This document shows, in pieces, positions 38,305 through 46,909 of a stretch of 64,000 bases of DNA. Each line of letters opens with the position of its first letter. Within the stretch, counting starts at the first letter, position 1. Both the position numbers and the translations under genes were made by a program. This DNA is from Collinsella phocaeensis (GTDB lineage Bacteria; Actinomycetota; Coriobacteriia; Coriobacteriales; Coriobacteriaceae), in NCBI RefSeq assembly GCF_900119895.1, contig NZ_FQLR01000004.1:806001-870000 (forward strand), written 5' to 3'. The notes below the pieces were generated by a model, which searched no databases, had not been told where the DNA came from, and saw only the letters and a list, made by a program, of their open reading frames with translations.

Positions 38305-40116
38305 ATGCCTTACGATAGCCGCGACTACGGCGGCCGCGACCGCACCGGTCGTGGCCGCGCATCCGGGCCGGGCCGCCGAACCAGGGCGTCCGGTCCTTCT
38401 TCGTTCGACGGCGCCCGCACGCGCCGCGAGCGCGACAACGGGGCGCCGCGCACCGACGACGGCAAGCTCGCCTCGAGGCGCACGATCGTGAAGGGCGGGC
38501 TCGGCGTGCTCGTGGGCGCGGGCGTCCTCAAGCTCGCGGGCCACCAGATCTTCTATCACGACGAGAACATGGCTCGCGTGGACGCGCGCCGTCTCGCCGC
38601 GCAGACCCTCTACGCCAAGCGCGGCACCCTGTACGATCGCAACGGCAACGTCCTCGCGTCGAGCGTCGAGTGCGCCAACGTGGCGGTGAATCCGCAGATC
38701 GTGAAGGACAGCGAGAAGGTCGTCGCCGCGCTCGTCGACGTCCTCGGGGTCGATGAGGACCAGACGCGCAGGGACGTGGCAGGCGACGGCACCTGGGTGT
38801 ACATCAAGCGCCGCGTCGACGCCGACGACGTGGAGGCCTTGGAGAAGAAGGGGCTGTCGGGCATCGAGTTCGATCCGACCATCAAGCGCGTCTACCCGTA
38901 CGGCACCCTGGCGAGCCAGGTCCTCGGAGTCGTGAACATCGACAACGAGGGCATCACGGGCCTCGAGCTGCAATACGACGAGGTCCTGACGGGCGTGAAC
39001 GGTCAGATCGTGCGCGAGCGCGCCGCCGACGGCAGCTACATCGCGGGCGGGGCCTACTCGAAGGTCGCGGCCCAGGACGGATGCGACCTCGTGCTCACGC
39101 TGGACGCCAACATCCAGCGTGCGGCCGAGGACGCGCTCGCCGAGGCCGTCGAGAAGAGCGGGGCCCACTACGGCTCGGTCATCGTGACCGACCCGACGAC
39201 GGGAGAGATCCTCGCCGCCTGCTCCAACCCCACGTACGACCCGACGGACCTGTCCTCCGCGCGCACCGAGGACATGAACCTGCGCGTCGTGACCGACGCG
39301 TACGAGCCCGGAAGCGTCTTCAAGGCGCTCGTGTGCGGCATGGGCATCGACCTCGGCCTCATGGACGTCGACACCACCTTCGAAGTGCCGGCGTCGGTGA
39401 AGGCGGGCGACGACGACGTGACCGACGTCGACGACCGCGACTACGGCATGACCATGACGCTGCGCGAGATCATGCGCCGCTCCTCCAACACGGGCATGGT
39501 GCTCGTCGGGCGGGAGATCGGGGCGGACAGCTTCGCCAGCTACATCGACAGCTACGGCATCGGCGCCCTGTCCGGGGTCGATTTTCCCGGTGAGAACCGC
39601 GGCATCGTCAAGGCGCGCGACGAGTACGACGGCGCGTCGGTCGCCGCCATGTCGTTCGGCCAGTCCCTTGCCGTCTCGCCCATCGAGGTGATGCGCGCGA
39701 TGTCGGCCATCTCCAACGGGGGCGTCATGACCTGCCCGCATTTCCTCAAGGCGAGTCGCGGCGAGGAGGTCGACTGGTCGGAGCACGATGCGCGCGCCAT
39801 CTCGAAGAACGCCGCCGCGCAGGTCGCCGACATGATGCGCACCGTCGTGGACGAGGGCACCGGCTCGGGAGGCCAGGTCGAGGGCTATGACGTGAGCGGC
39901 AAGACGGGCACCGCCCAGCGCGCGAGCGAGGAGGGCGGCTACCAGGAGGGCAGCTTCATGGCGTCGTTCATGGGGTTTGCCCCCACCGATGACCCCAAGG
40001 TCCAGGTCTACGTGACGCTCGACGGCACGTCGTACACCTCCGCCGCCGCCGCGGGGCCCTTCGCCAAGGTCATGGCCGCATCGCTCTCGGCGCTGGGCGT
40101 CTCGCCCACGCGCTAG
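38305..40116 (+). CDS. ftsI: Septal peptidoglycan transpeptidase (penicillin-binding protein 3 type)
   Basis: 603-residue class B penicillin-binding protein that cross-links septal peptidoglycan. A basic, Gly/Arg-rich cytosolic tail of about 50 residues precedes the membrane anchor (VKGGLGVLVGAGVLKLAG). The pedestal domain contains RGTLYDRNGNVLASS. The transpeptidase motifs are intact: EPGSVFK (SxxK) near residue 335, SSN near 395 and KTG in SGKTGTAQ near 535. No PASTA domains follow. AGGAAGG precedes ATG 38305, 10 bases after ftsL. In most clusters murE follows; here murF does. Confidence 0.95.
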   Translation: MPYDSRDYGGRDRTGRGRASGPGRRTRASGPSSFDGARTRRERDNGAPRTDDGKLASRRTIVKGGLGVLVGAGVLKLAGHQIFYHDENMARVDARRLAAQTLYAKRGTLYDRNGNVLASSVECANVAVNPQIVKDSEKVVAALVDVLGVDEDQTRRDVAGDGTWVYIKRRVDADDVEALEKKGLSGIEFDPTIKRVYPYGTLASQVLGVVNIDNEGITGLELQYDEVLTGVNGQIVRERAADGSYIAGGAYSKVAAQDGCDLVLTLDANIQRAAEDALAEAVEKSGAHYGSVIVTDPTTGEILAACSNPTYDPTDLSSARTEDMNLRVVTDAYEPGSVFKALVCGMGIDLGLMDVDTTFEVPASVKAGDDDVTDVDDRDYGMTMTLREIMRRSSNTGMVLVGREIGADSFASYIDSYGIGALSGVDFPGENRGIVKARDEYDGASVAAMSFGQSLAVSPIEVMRAMSAISNGGVMTCPHFLKASRGEEVDWSEHDARAISKNAAAQVADMMRTVVDEGTGSGGQVEGYDVSGKTGTAQRASEEGGYQEGSFMASFMGFAPTDDPKVQVYVTLDGTSYTSAAAAGPFAKVMAASLSALGVSPTR

Positions 40117-40224
40117 CCGGGCGCGTCTGGAGCGGGCACACATGACCTGCACCAACGGGCGTTCGCCCCGCGCTAGAATGTACCGTTGGCATATTGCATG
40201 GAAGCGCTCAGCGAGGAGCATCGC

Positions 40225-41637
40225 ATGATTGAGATAACCGTATCGGACATCGTCGAGGCGACGGCATCGCGCCTGGTCTGCGGAGACCCGGCGCGCACGT
40301 GTCGCGGCTGCACCATCGATTCCAGGAAGGTTGGGCGCGACGCGATCTTCGTCGCGTTCCCGGGGGAGCGAGTGGACGGCAACGCGTTCGCGGCGTCTGC
40401 CCTCGAGGCCGGCGCCGGCTGCGTCGTCATGACCGTTGACGCCCCCGAGGGGGTTCGCGCCGCCGCGGAGGAGCGGGGCGCGGCGATCGTGCGGACCGAC
40501 GACCCCACCGCGTTCATGCTCGACCTCGCCTCCTGGTGGCGCGACCGCCTCGGCGCGCGCGTGGTGGGCATCACCGGATCCATCGGCAAGACGACCACCA
40601 AGGACGTGCTCACCGCCCTGCTGGCGCGGCGCTACCGCGTCCACGCGACGTCCGGAAACTTCAACAACCTCATCGGCCTGCCCCTCACCGTGCTCTCGGC
40701 GCCTCGGGACACCGAGGCCCTCGTCGTGGAGATGGGCATGGACGGCCGTGGCCAGATCGAGCGCCTGTCGCGCTGCGCGCGTCCGGACATCGCGGTCATC
40801 ACGAAGGTCGGAACCTCGCATATCGGCATGCTCGGCAGCCGCGAGAACATCGCTCGCGCCAAGGCCGAGATCGTCTGCGGCATGCGCCCCGGCGGAGCGC
40901 TCGTCATGGGGGCTTCCGACGACTACTTCGCCTTTATCCGCGACGGCATCGCGGTCCCGGCGGGCATCGAGGTCGTTTCGTGCGGCTCGGGTGACGGCTG
41001 CGACGTCATGGTCTCCGCCATCGAGCTGGGCGAGGACGGCTGCCCGAGCTTCGATGTGACCTTCTCCGACGGCGCGCGCATCTCCACGCGCCTCTCCGTG
41101 CCCGGGGCCCAGGCGGTCATCAACGCCGCCTACGCCGCCGCCGTCGCGCGCCGGATGGGTATCGACCCGTCCGAGATCGACGCCGCCTTCGGTGCGCTCG
41201 AGCTCACCGCACGCCGCGTGGACGTCCGCCGCGCGGTCTCCGGCGCCCGCATCATCGACGACTCCTACAACGCCGCGCCCGAGTCGGTCGCGGCCGGGCT
41301 CGACCTGCTCTGCAGCCTCCCTTGCACGGGGTCCCGCATCGCGGTGCTCGGCGAGATGGGCGAGCTGGGGGAGGAGTCCGCGCGCCTGCACGCCCTGACG
41401 GGCGCCTACGCTGCGGCCAAGAAGCTCTCGCTTCTGGTCTGCGTGGGCGGCGAGGCCGCGCGCGCCATGGCGGGGGCCGCCCGCATGCTCGGCATGTCCG
41501 ACGACGCCGTGCAGGTCATGGACGACACCGATGCGGCCATCGCCGCGCTTTCCGACGCCTTCGGGCCCGAGGACCTGGTCCTGGTCAAGGGGTCGCGCTT
41601 CGTCGGGCTCGATCGACTCGTGGAAGAGGTGTGCTAG
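40225..41637 (+). CDS. murF: UDP-MurNAc-tripeptide:D-Ala-D-Ala ligase
   Basis: 470-residue ATP-dependent ligase that adds D-Ala-D-Ala to UDP-MurNAc-tripeptide in the cytosol. Key parts: TIDSRKVGRDAIFVAFPG in the N-terminal domain, the P-loop GITGSIGKTTTKD near residue 113, EMGMDGRGQIERL with HIGMLGS, and DDSYNAAPESV in the C-terminal domain, all characteristic of MurF rather than MurE. GAGGAG lies 7 bases before ATG 40225. Its stop touches the mraY start. A TAGAAT word at 40174 may be an internal -10. Confidence 0.95.
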   Translation: MIEITVSDIVEATASRLVCGDPARTCRGCTIDSRKVGRDAIFVAFPGERVDGNAFAASALEAGAGCVVMTVDAPEGVRAAAEERGAAIVRTDDPTAFMLDLASWWRDRLGARVVGITGSIGKTTTKDVLTALLARRYRVHATSGNFNNLIGLPLTVLSAPRDTEALVVEMGMDGRGQIERLSRCARPDIAVITKVGTSHIGMLGSRENIARAKAEIVCGMRPGGALVMGASDDYFAFIRDGIAVPAGIEVVSCGSGDGCDVMVSAIELGEDGCPSFDVTFSDGARISTRLSVPGAQAVINAAYAAAVARRMGIDPSEIDAAFGALELTARRVDVRRAVSGARIIDDSYNAAPESVAAGLDLLCSLPCTGSRIAVLGEMGELGEESARLHALTGAYAAAKKLSLLVCVGGEAARAMAGAARMLGMSDDAVQVMDDTDAAIAALSDAFGPEDLVLVKGSRFVGLDRLVEEVC

Positions 41638-42672
41638 ATGATTCTCGGCAACCCGCTGTACCCCACCTATCAGGCGTTTGTCGCCGCCGGCATCTCTGCG
41701 GCCATCGCCGCGGCGCTCATGCCCCTCTGGATCCGCATCCTCAAGTACGAGGGGATCGGCCAGCAGGTCCGCGCCGACGGTCCCCAGCGCCATCTCGTCA
41801 AGCAGGGCACGCCCACCATGGGCGGCGTCGTGATCCTCGTCGCGGTCGTGCTCACCTGCGCGCTCATGGCAAAATGGACCCTGGCGCTCGTCCTCGTCGT
41901 GGGAGCGACCCTCGCCACGGGGCTGCTCGGTCTCATCGATGACGTCACGAGCGTGACCCACGGACGCTCGCTCGGCCTCACGCCCGCGGCGAAGATGGTC
42001 GGCCTCACCCTCATCTGCGTCGCCTTCTGCCTGCTCGCGGTCAACTTCTGCGACGTGCCCGCGGAGGTCCGCTTCCCGGGCGGCTTCTCGATCGACCTCT
42101 CCGTCCTCTCCACGACGTTCGAGGTCGGCGGGCGCCCCTTCACGATCCCCTGGCTGTACCTCGCGTTCACCTGGCTCCTCATCGCCGGTCTCTCCAATGC
42201 GGTCAACCTCACCGACGGCCTGGACGGCCTGGCGGGAGGCACGTCGATGATCGCCATGCTCATCATGGCCGGGATCGCGTTCATCTGCGGCGAGGCCAAC
42301 CTGGCCGTGTTCTCCGCGTCCTGCGCGGGCGCCTGCCTCGGCTTCCTGTGGTTCAACTGCTATCCGGCGAGCATCTTCATGGGCGATACCGGGTCGCTTG
42401 CCCTCGGAACCGCGTTCGCCTGCATGGCGATCGTCACCAACACCGAGGTGTCGTCGCTCATCATCGGCGCGCTGTTCATCATCGAGGCCCTGTCCGTCAT
42501 GATCCAGGTCGTGAGCTTCAAGCTCACCCGCAAGCGTGTCTTCCTCATGGCACCCATCCATCATCATTTCGAGAAGAAGGGCTGGGCGGAGACGAAGGTC
42601 GTCATCCGCTTCTGGATCGTTGCCGCCGCGTTCGGCGCCCTCGGCCTCGCCCTGTTCTTCCAGTTGGGATAG
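41638..42672 (+). CDS. mraY: Phospho-MurNAc-pentapeptide transferase
   Basis: 344-residue polytopic membrane enzyme that makes lipid I from UDP-MurNAc-pentapeptide and undecaprenyl phosphate. About ten membrane segments. Signature motifs: GTPTMGG near residue 60, GLIDDVTSV, NLTDGLDGLAGG with catalytic Asp residues, YPASIFMGDTGSLALG and APIHHHFEKKGW. The ATG follows the murF stop directly and the ribosome binding site (GAAGAGG) lies inside murF, so translation is coupled. Confidence 0.97.
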   Translation: MILGNPLYPTYQAFVAAGISAAIAAALMPLWIRILKYEGIGQQVRADGPQRHLVKQGTPTMGGVVILVAVVLTCALMAKWTLALVLVVGATLATGLLGLIDDVTSVTHGRSLGLTPAAKMVGLTLICVAFCLLAVNFCDVPAEVRFPGGFSIDLSVLSTTFEVGGRPFTIPWLYLAFTWLLIAGLSNAVNLTDGLDGLAGGTSMIAMLIMAGIAFICGEANLAVFSASCAGACLGFLWFNCYPASIFMGDTGSLALGTAFACMAIVTNTEVSSLIIGALFIIEALSVMIQVVSFKLTRKRVFLMAPIHHHFEKKGWAETKVVIRFWIVAAAFGALGLALFFQLG

Positions 42673-42681
42673 TGATTCCGC

Positions 42682-44091
42682 ATGCCCTTGCCGCATAGCT
42701 TCAGCCTGCTCGTCCTCGGCCTCGGCTCGACCGGGGCCGATGTTGCCGCATGGGGGCTCTCCCATCCCGAGCGCGTGACCTCGGTCACGGTGCTCGGCGG
42801 TGCGGGCAGCGCTCCCTCCGACGTGTCCCGCTCCCTGGAGGATCGCGGGGCGACGGTGGTCTTGGGGACCGAGGAGGTCCACGGCTCCTACGATGTCTGC
42901 GTCTCGAGCCCCGGGATCTCCGAGTTCTCCTCGTTCTTCGCGTCGGCGGCCGCGGCTTCCGGCGAGATCATGGGGGAGCCCGAGTTCGCCTGGCGGCTCT
43001 CGAGCGCCCGTTGGTGCGCCGTCACGGGCACCAACGGCAAGACGACCACGACGTCCCTCATCGACCATCTGCTGCGCGGCGCCGGCCTGGGCGTCCGCGC
43101 GGTGGGGAATATCGGCACGCCGTGCATCCGCGCGGTGGATGATGCGCCGGAAGGCTCCTGGCTCGCCGCCGAGCTCTCGAGCTATCAGCTCGCGTGCACC
43201 TCCGAGCTGCATCCTCGCGTCGCGGTGCTGCTCAACATCACGCCGGACCATCTCGCCTGGCACCGTTCGCACGAGGCCTACGTCGAAGCGAAGCTTCGCG
43301 TCTTCGCCAATATGGGCGCGGACGACCTCGCGATCGTCGATGTGGAGGACCCCGGGGTCGCCGCGCACGCCGCAGATATCTTCACGTCCGGCCGCCGCGT
43401 TCTCTCGCTTGGCCTCTCGGACCCCGGCACCCCCGATGCGGCGTTTTTGCGCGACGGCGTGCTCACCGTTCGCCTCGCGGGGAAGGAGACCGCTCTGGTG
43501 CCCGCGGACGACCTGGCGATCCGGGGGTCGCACAACGTCGTGAACGCGCTCGCCGCCTCCGCCGCCGCGCTCGCCTGCGGGGCCGATGCGCCCGCGGTCC
43601 GCACGGGCCTCGCGAGCTTCAGCCCCCTCGAGCACCGAGTCGAGCCCTGCGGCGAGATCGACGGCGTGCTGTACGTGAACGATTCCAAGGCGACCAACAC
43701 CGACGCGGTCGAGAAGGCGCTCACCGCCTTCCCCGGTCGCGATATGATCGTTCTTCTGGGAGGCCATGACAAGGGCACGCCCCTCGAGGGGTTCTCGGAG
43801 CGGGTCTGCGAGAGGGTCCGCGCCGCCGTGTGCTTCGGCGAGGCGGGGGAGCGCTTCCGGTGCGCCCTCGAGGAGGCCGACCGCACGGGCGACGTCGACA
43901 TCGCGCTCGCCGATGACCTGCGGGACGCCGTCGACGTGGCGCGCTCGCTGGCGTGCCGTGGCGACGTCGTGCTTCTTTCCCCCGCTTGCTCGTCGTTCGA
44001 CGAGTTCTCGGGGTTCGAGGAGCGCGGTCGGGCGTTTAAAGCCTATATCGAGCAGCTTCGCTGCGCTCTCGGGCGCGGCGGCGAGGCGTAG
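42682..44091 (+). CDS. murD: UDP-MurNAc-L-alanine:D-glutamate ligase
   Basis: 469-residue Mur ligase adding D-Glu to UDP-MurNAc-L-Ala. N-terminal Rossmann LVLGLGSTGADVAAWG, P-loop GTNGKTTTTSLIDHLL near residue 116, LNITPDHLAWH, NDSKATNTDA in the third domain and LLGGHDKGTPL. The N-terminal and C-terminal patterns separate it from MurC. Nine bases after mraY and six before ftsW. Confidence 0.96.
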   Translation: MPLPHSFSLLVLGLGSTGADVAAWGLSHPERVTSVTVLGGAGSAPSDVSRSLEDRGATVVLGTEEVHGSYDVCVSSPGISEFSSFFASAAAASGEIMGEPEFAWRLSSARWCAVTGTNGKTTTTSLIDHLLRGAGLGVRAVGNIGTPCIRAVDDAPEGSWLAAELSSYQLACTSELHPRVAVLLNITPDHLAWHRSHEAYVEAKLRVFANMGADDLAIVDVEDPGVAAHAADIFTSGRRVLSLGLSDPGTPDAAFLRDGVLTVRLAGKETALVPADDLAIRGSHNVVNALAASAAALACGADAPAVRTGLASFSPLEHRVEPCGEIDGVLYVNDSKATNTDAVEKALTAFPGRDMIVLLGGHDKGTPLEGFSERVCERVRAAVCFGEAGERFRCALEEADRTGDVDIALADDLRDAVDVARSLACRGDVVLLSPACSSFDEFSGFEERGRAFKAYIEQLRCALGRGGEA

Positions 44092-44097
44092 GTCCGC

Positions 44098-45675
44098 ATG
44101 GATGCCAACGCGCGCGGCAGGCGCGCCGGCGATGCGGCCGGGTCCGGCACGCCCGTACGCGAGGCCGGCCGGGTGGCGAGGGACCACTCCGGCCTCGCCG
44201 AGAAATACATAGCGGGCGTGCCCGCGCGCATCATGCGGCCCCGACTCGTCTTCCTGGCGTGCCTCGTGGCGCTGGTCGGCTTCGGCGTGATCATGGTCTA
44301 TTCCGCGAGTTCCGTCGAGGCGCTCAAGGAGGGCAACCCTTCGACGTATTACCTGTTCAGGCAGGCCCTGTTCGCCGCCGTGGGCGGCATCATCCTGATC
44401 ATCACGACCAGGAGATGGTTCCCTTGGCCCCTGATCGAGGGCGATGCGCTGCGCATCGTCATCGCTGCGTTCTCCGCGCTGCTCATCTTCGTGCGCTTCT
44501 TCGGCCAGGGGGCGGGCGGCGCTACGCGCTGGGTGACGATCGCGGGTTTCACGCTGCAGCCCTCCGAGCTGCTCAAGCCCTTCCTCATCATGCGCACGGC
44601 GCAGCTGCTCGACGGCTACTACCTCGAGCGCACCCTGCCGCGCGAGACGTTCATCAGGTGCGTCGCCACCGACATCGTGATCCCGCTCGCGCTCGTGTTC
44701 TTCCAGCCGGACATGGGCTCCACCCTCATCATCTTTGGCGCCTTGTTCCTCATGGCGGTCTTCGCGGGGCTCGAGGGGCGCGTGATCGCGGCCCTCGGCG
44801 TCTTCGTGGTCCTCGCCGGGGCCCTCGCCATCTTCATCGAGCCGTACCGCCTCGAGCGCCTGAAGGTCGTGATGGATCCGTGGAGCGACCCGTATAACTC
44901 CGGGTACCAGGCGACGCTCGCCATCATGGCGTTCGCGTCGGGCGGCCTGACGGGGCGCGGCATCGGCAACTCGACGATGAAGTACAACTACCTGCCCGAG
45001 GCGCACAACGATTACATCCTCGCCATCATCGGCGAGGAGCTCGGCTTCATCGGCACGGTCCTGTTCTTCGCGCTGTTCTGCGGGCTCATCTGGTCCGCGT
45101 TCAAGATCGCCGAGCGCGCCTCGTCCAACGCGCATCGCCTCATGGCCGAGGGCGCAGCGCTCATCCTCATCCTTCAGTTCCTGGTCAACGCGCTCGGCAT
45201 CATCGGCGTGATCCCGATGACGGGAAAGACGATGCCGTTCATCTCGTACGGCGGCTCCTCGCTCATCGCCTCGTTCATGCTCGCCGCGCTCGTCATGCGC
45301 GTATCCCTCGAAAGCGGCAGGTCCGCCCCGTACCGAGAGCGCCGAGACCGCCTCACCGTCATGTCCAAGGCCGATGCGGTCTCGAGCCACCTGGGGCGCT
45401 CGAGCGCCGGCGCGCCCCGCCGCCGATCCGACCGCGATCCTGCGCCTTCGGGCCGCCCCGGGTTCTCCGTGCTGGATGGGACCACCGGCGCGCCGAGCCC
45501 CGCATCGGAGCGCCCGGCCGCTCATCCGCGTGCCCGGGCGTCGTCCGTACCGCTCGCGGGGCCGCCTTCCCGTTCGGGTTACGATCGCGTGGACCTGGGC
45601 GCCGACCCCGCTGAACGGCTCAGGCCCCGAGGGCAGACGACGTCGCGCCGCGGGCGCGGCGACACACGTAGATAG
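44098..45675 (+). CDS. ftsW: Septal peptidoglycan glycosyltransferase FtsW
   Basis: 525-residue SEDS-family membrane enzyme that polymerises lipid II at the septum together with FtsI. Ten hydrophobic segments are visible with VYSASSVEA at the first, RWVTIAGFTLQPSELLKP, LIIGALF-like FFQPDMGSTLIIFGALFL, YLPEAHNDYILAIIGEELGFIG and MPFISYGGSSLIASF, all family hallmarks including the catalytic Asp region. A basic, proline-rich tail of about 120 residues after the last helix is unusually long and has no recognised domain. Named FtsW rather than RodA from its place in the dcw cluster. Confidence 0.93.
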   Translation: MDANARGRRAGDAAGSGTPVREAGRVARDHSGLAEKYIAGVPARIMRPRLVFLACLVALVGFGVIMVYSASSVEALKEGNPSTYYLFRQALFAAVGGIILIITTRRWFPWPLIEGDALRIVIAAFSALLIFVRFFGQGAGGATRWVTIAGFTLQPSELLKPFLIMRTAQLLDGYYLERTLPRETFIRCVATDIVIPLALVFFQPDMGSTLIIFGALFLMAVFAGLEGRVIAALGVFVVLAGALAIFIEPYRLERLKVVMDPWSDPYNSGYQATLAIMAFASGGLTGRGIGNSTMKYNYLPEAHNDYILAIIGEELGFIGTVLFFALFCGLIWSAFKIAERASSNAHRLMAEGAALILILQFLVNALGIIGVIPMTGKTMPFISYGGSSLIASFMLAALVMRVSLESGRSAPYRERRDRLTVMSKADAVSSHLGRSSAGAPRRRSDRDPAPSGRPGFSVLDGTTGAPSPASERPAAHPRARASSVPLAGPPSRSGYDRVDLGADPAERLRPRGQTTSRRGRGDTRR

Positions 45676-45686
45676 GAAGTGGAACC

Positions 45687-46814
45687 ATGACCGACAGGCT
45701 TTCCGTAGCCATCGCCGCCGGCGGCACCGCGGGGCACGTCAACCCTGCCCTCGCTCTCGCCGAAGAGCTTTCCGACCGCGGCCACGCCGTGCGCTTCTTC
45801 GGCCAGACGCGCCGCCTCGAGGGCACGCTCGTCCCCAAGGCGGGCTTCCCGTTCTTCCCGGTTGAGGTCACGGGTTTCGACCGGGAGAGGCCCTGGTCCA
45901 TCGTGCCCGCGCTGCTCCACCTCGCCCGCGAGGAGCGTCGCCTCGTCTCGTCGTTCCGCGCCGATCCCTCCCTGCGGCCCGACGTCGTCGTCGGGTTCGG
46001 GGCCTATGTGGAGCTCCCGCTCGTCCGCGCCGCGACGCGTCTCGGGATCCCGGTGGTGCTTCATGAGCAGAACTCCGTCTCGGGGCTCGCCAACCGCAAG
46101 AGCGCCTCGTCCGCCGCGCTGGTCGCGATCTCGCAGCCGGGCGTCCGCGAGACGTTCGAGCGCGCGGGGGCGAAGCGGATCGAGTTCACCGGAAACCCCG
46201 TGCTGCGCTCCGTCCTTTCCGGCGACCGTGCCCGCGGCCGAGCGGCTCTCGGCATCCCCGAGGACGCCGTCTTGCTGCTTGCGTTCGGCGGGTCGCTCGG
46301 CGCCCAGCACATCAATCGGTTCATGGTCTCGATCAAGGATGAGCTGCTGTCCCGGTCGGGCGTCTACGTGCTGCACTCCTGCGGTGCTGAGGATTTCGAC
46401 GCGACGCGCGACGCGCTCGCGCTCACCGCGGACGAGGCGGAGCGGTACCGCGTGCAGCCCTATATCGATGATATGGGAGACATGCTCGCCGCCTCCGACC
46501 TCGTCCTGTCGCGCGCCGGCGCCTCGTCGGTCGCCGAGATCGCCGCGCTCGCGGTCCCCTCGGTCCTCGTGCCCTATCCGCATGCGACGGCAGACCACCA
46601 GACCACGAACGCGCGCTTCCTCGTGGACTCCGGCGCCGCCGTGATGTGCGCCGACGCCGACATCGATGGCGACGGGTTCGCGCGCACCCTGCTCGGCCTG
46701 GTCGACGACGGCGCCGCCCGCGACGAGATGCGCGCGGCCGCGCGCGGACTCGCCGCATCCCGGGCTGCGTGCGCCCTCGCCGACGGCGTGGAGTCCGTTT
46801 GCGCGGGCGCCTGA
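45687..46814 (+). CDS. murG: Lipid II-forming GlcNAc transferase
   Basis: 375-residue GT28 glycosyltransferase at the inner membrane face; transfers GlcNAc onto lipid I. N-terminal loop AAGGTAGHVNPALALAEEL, then VVVGFGAYVELPLVRAAT, HEQNSVSGLANR, AFGGSLGAQHINR and the UDP-GlcNAc pocket SRAGASSVAEIAALAVPSVL near residue 270. AGGAAGTGG precedes ATG 45687, 11 bases after ftsW. Confidence 0.97.
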   Translation: MTDRLSVAIAAGGTAGHVNPALALAEELSDRGHAVRFFGQTRRLEGTLVPKAGFPFFPVEVTGFDRERPWSIVPALLHLAREERRLVSSFRADPSLRPDVVVGFGAYVELPLVRAATRLGIPVVLHEQNSVSGLANRKSASSAALVAISQPGVRETFERAGAKRIEFTGNPVLRSVLSGDRARGRAALGIPEDAVLLLAFGGSLGAQHINRFMVSIKDELLSRSGVYVLHSCGAEDFDATRDALALTADEAERYRVQPYIDDMGDMLAASDLVLSRAGASSVAEIAALAVPSVLVPYPHATADHQTTNARFLVDSGAAVMCADADIDGDGFARTLLGLVDDGAARDEMRAAARGLAASRAACALADGVESVCAGA

Positions 46815-46834
46815 GTCCGCGCGCGACGGCCCGT

Positions 46835-46863
46835 ATTTCTCAAGCCGCTGCTCCGGTGCTACA
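46835..46863 (+). promoter_or_regulatory. Candidate internal promoter before murC
   Basis: TTCTCA (46835-46840), 17 bases, TACACT (46858-46863). It lies in the 95-base murG-murC gap, the widest between mraY and ftsQ. The -35 is weak. Confidence 0.35.
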
Positions 46864-46909
46864 CTGGTCCATCGGCTACACGCAAATCAACTGAGCACAG
46901 GAGAGAGCC

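Noticed and set aside
38242-45525. A 7.3-kb open frame on the minus strand through the division cluster
   Set aside because: It is exactly antisense to ftsI, murF, mraY, murD and ftsW, which have full catalytic motifs. The product is Arg/His/Gly/Asp-rich and repetitive, the known by-product of GC-rich codon use on the other strand.
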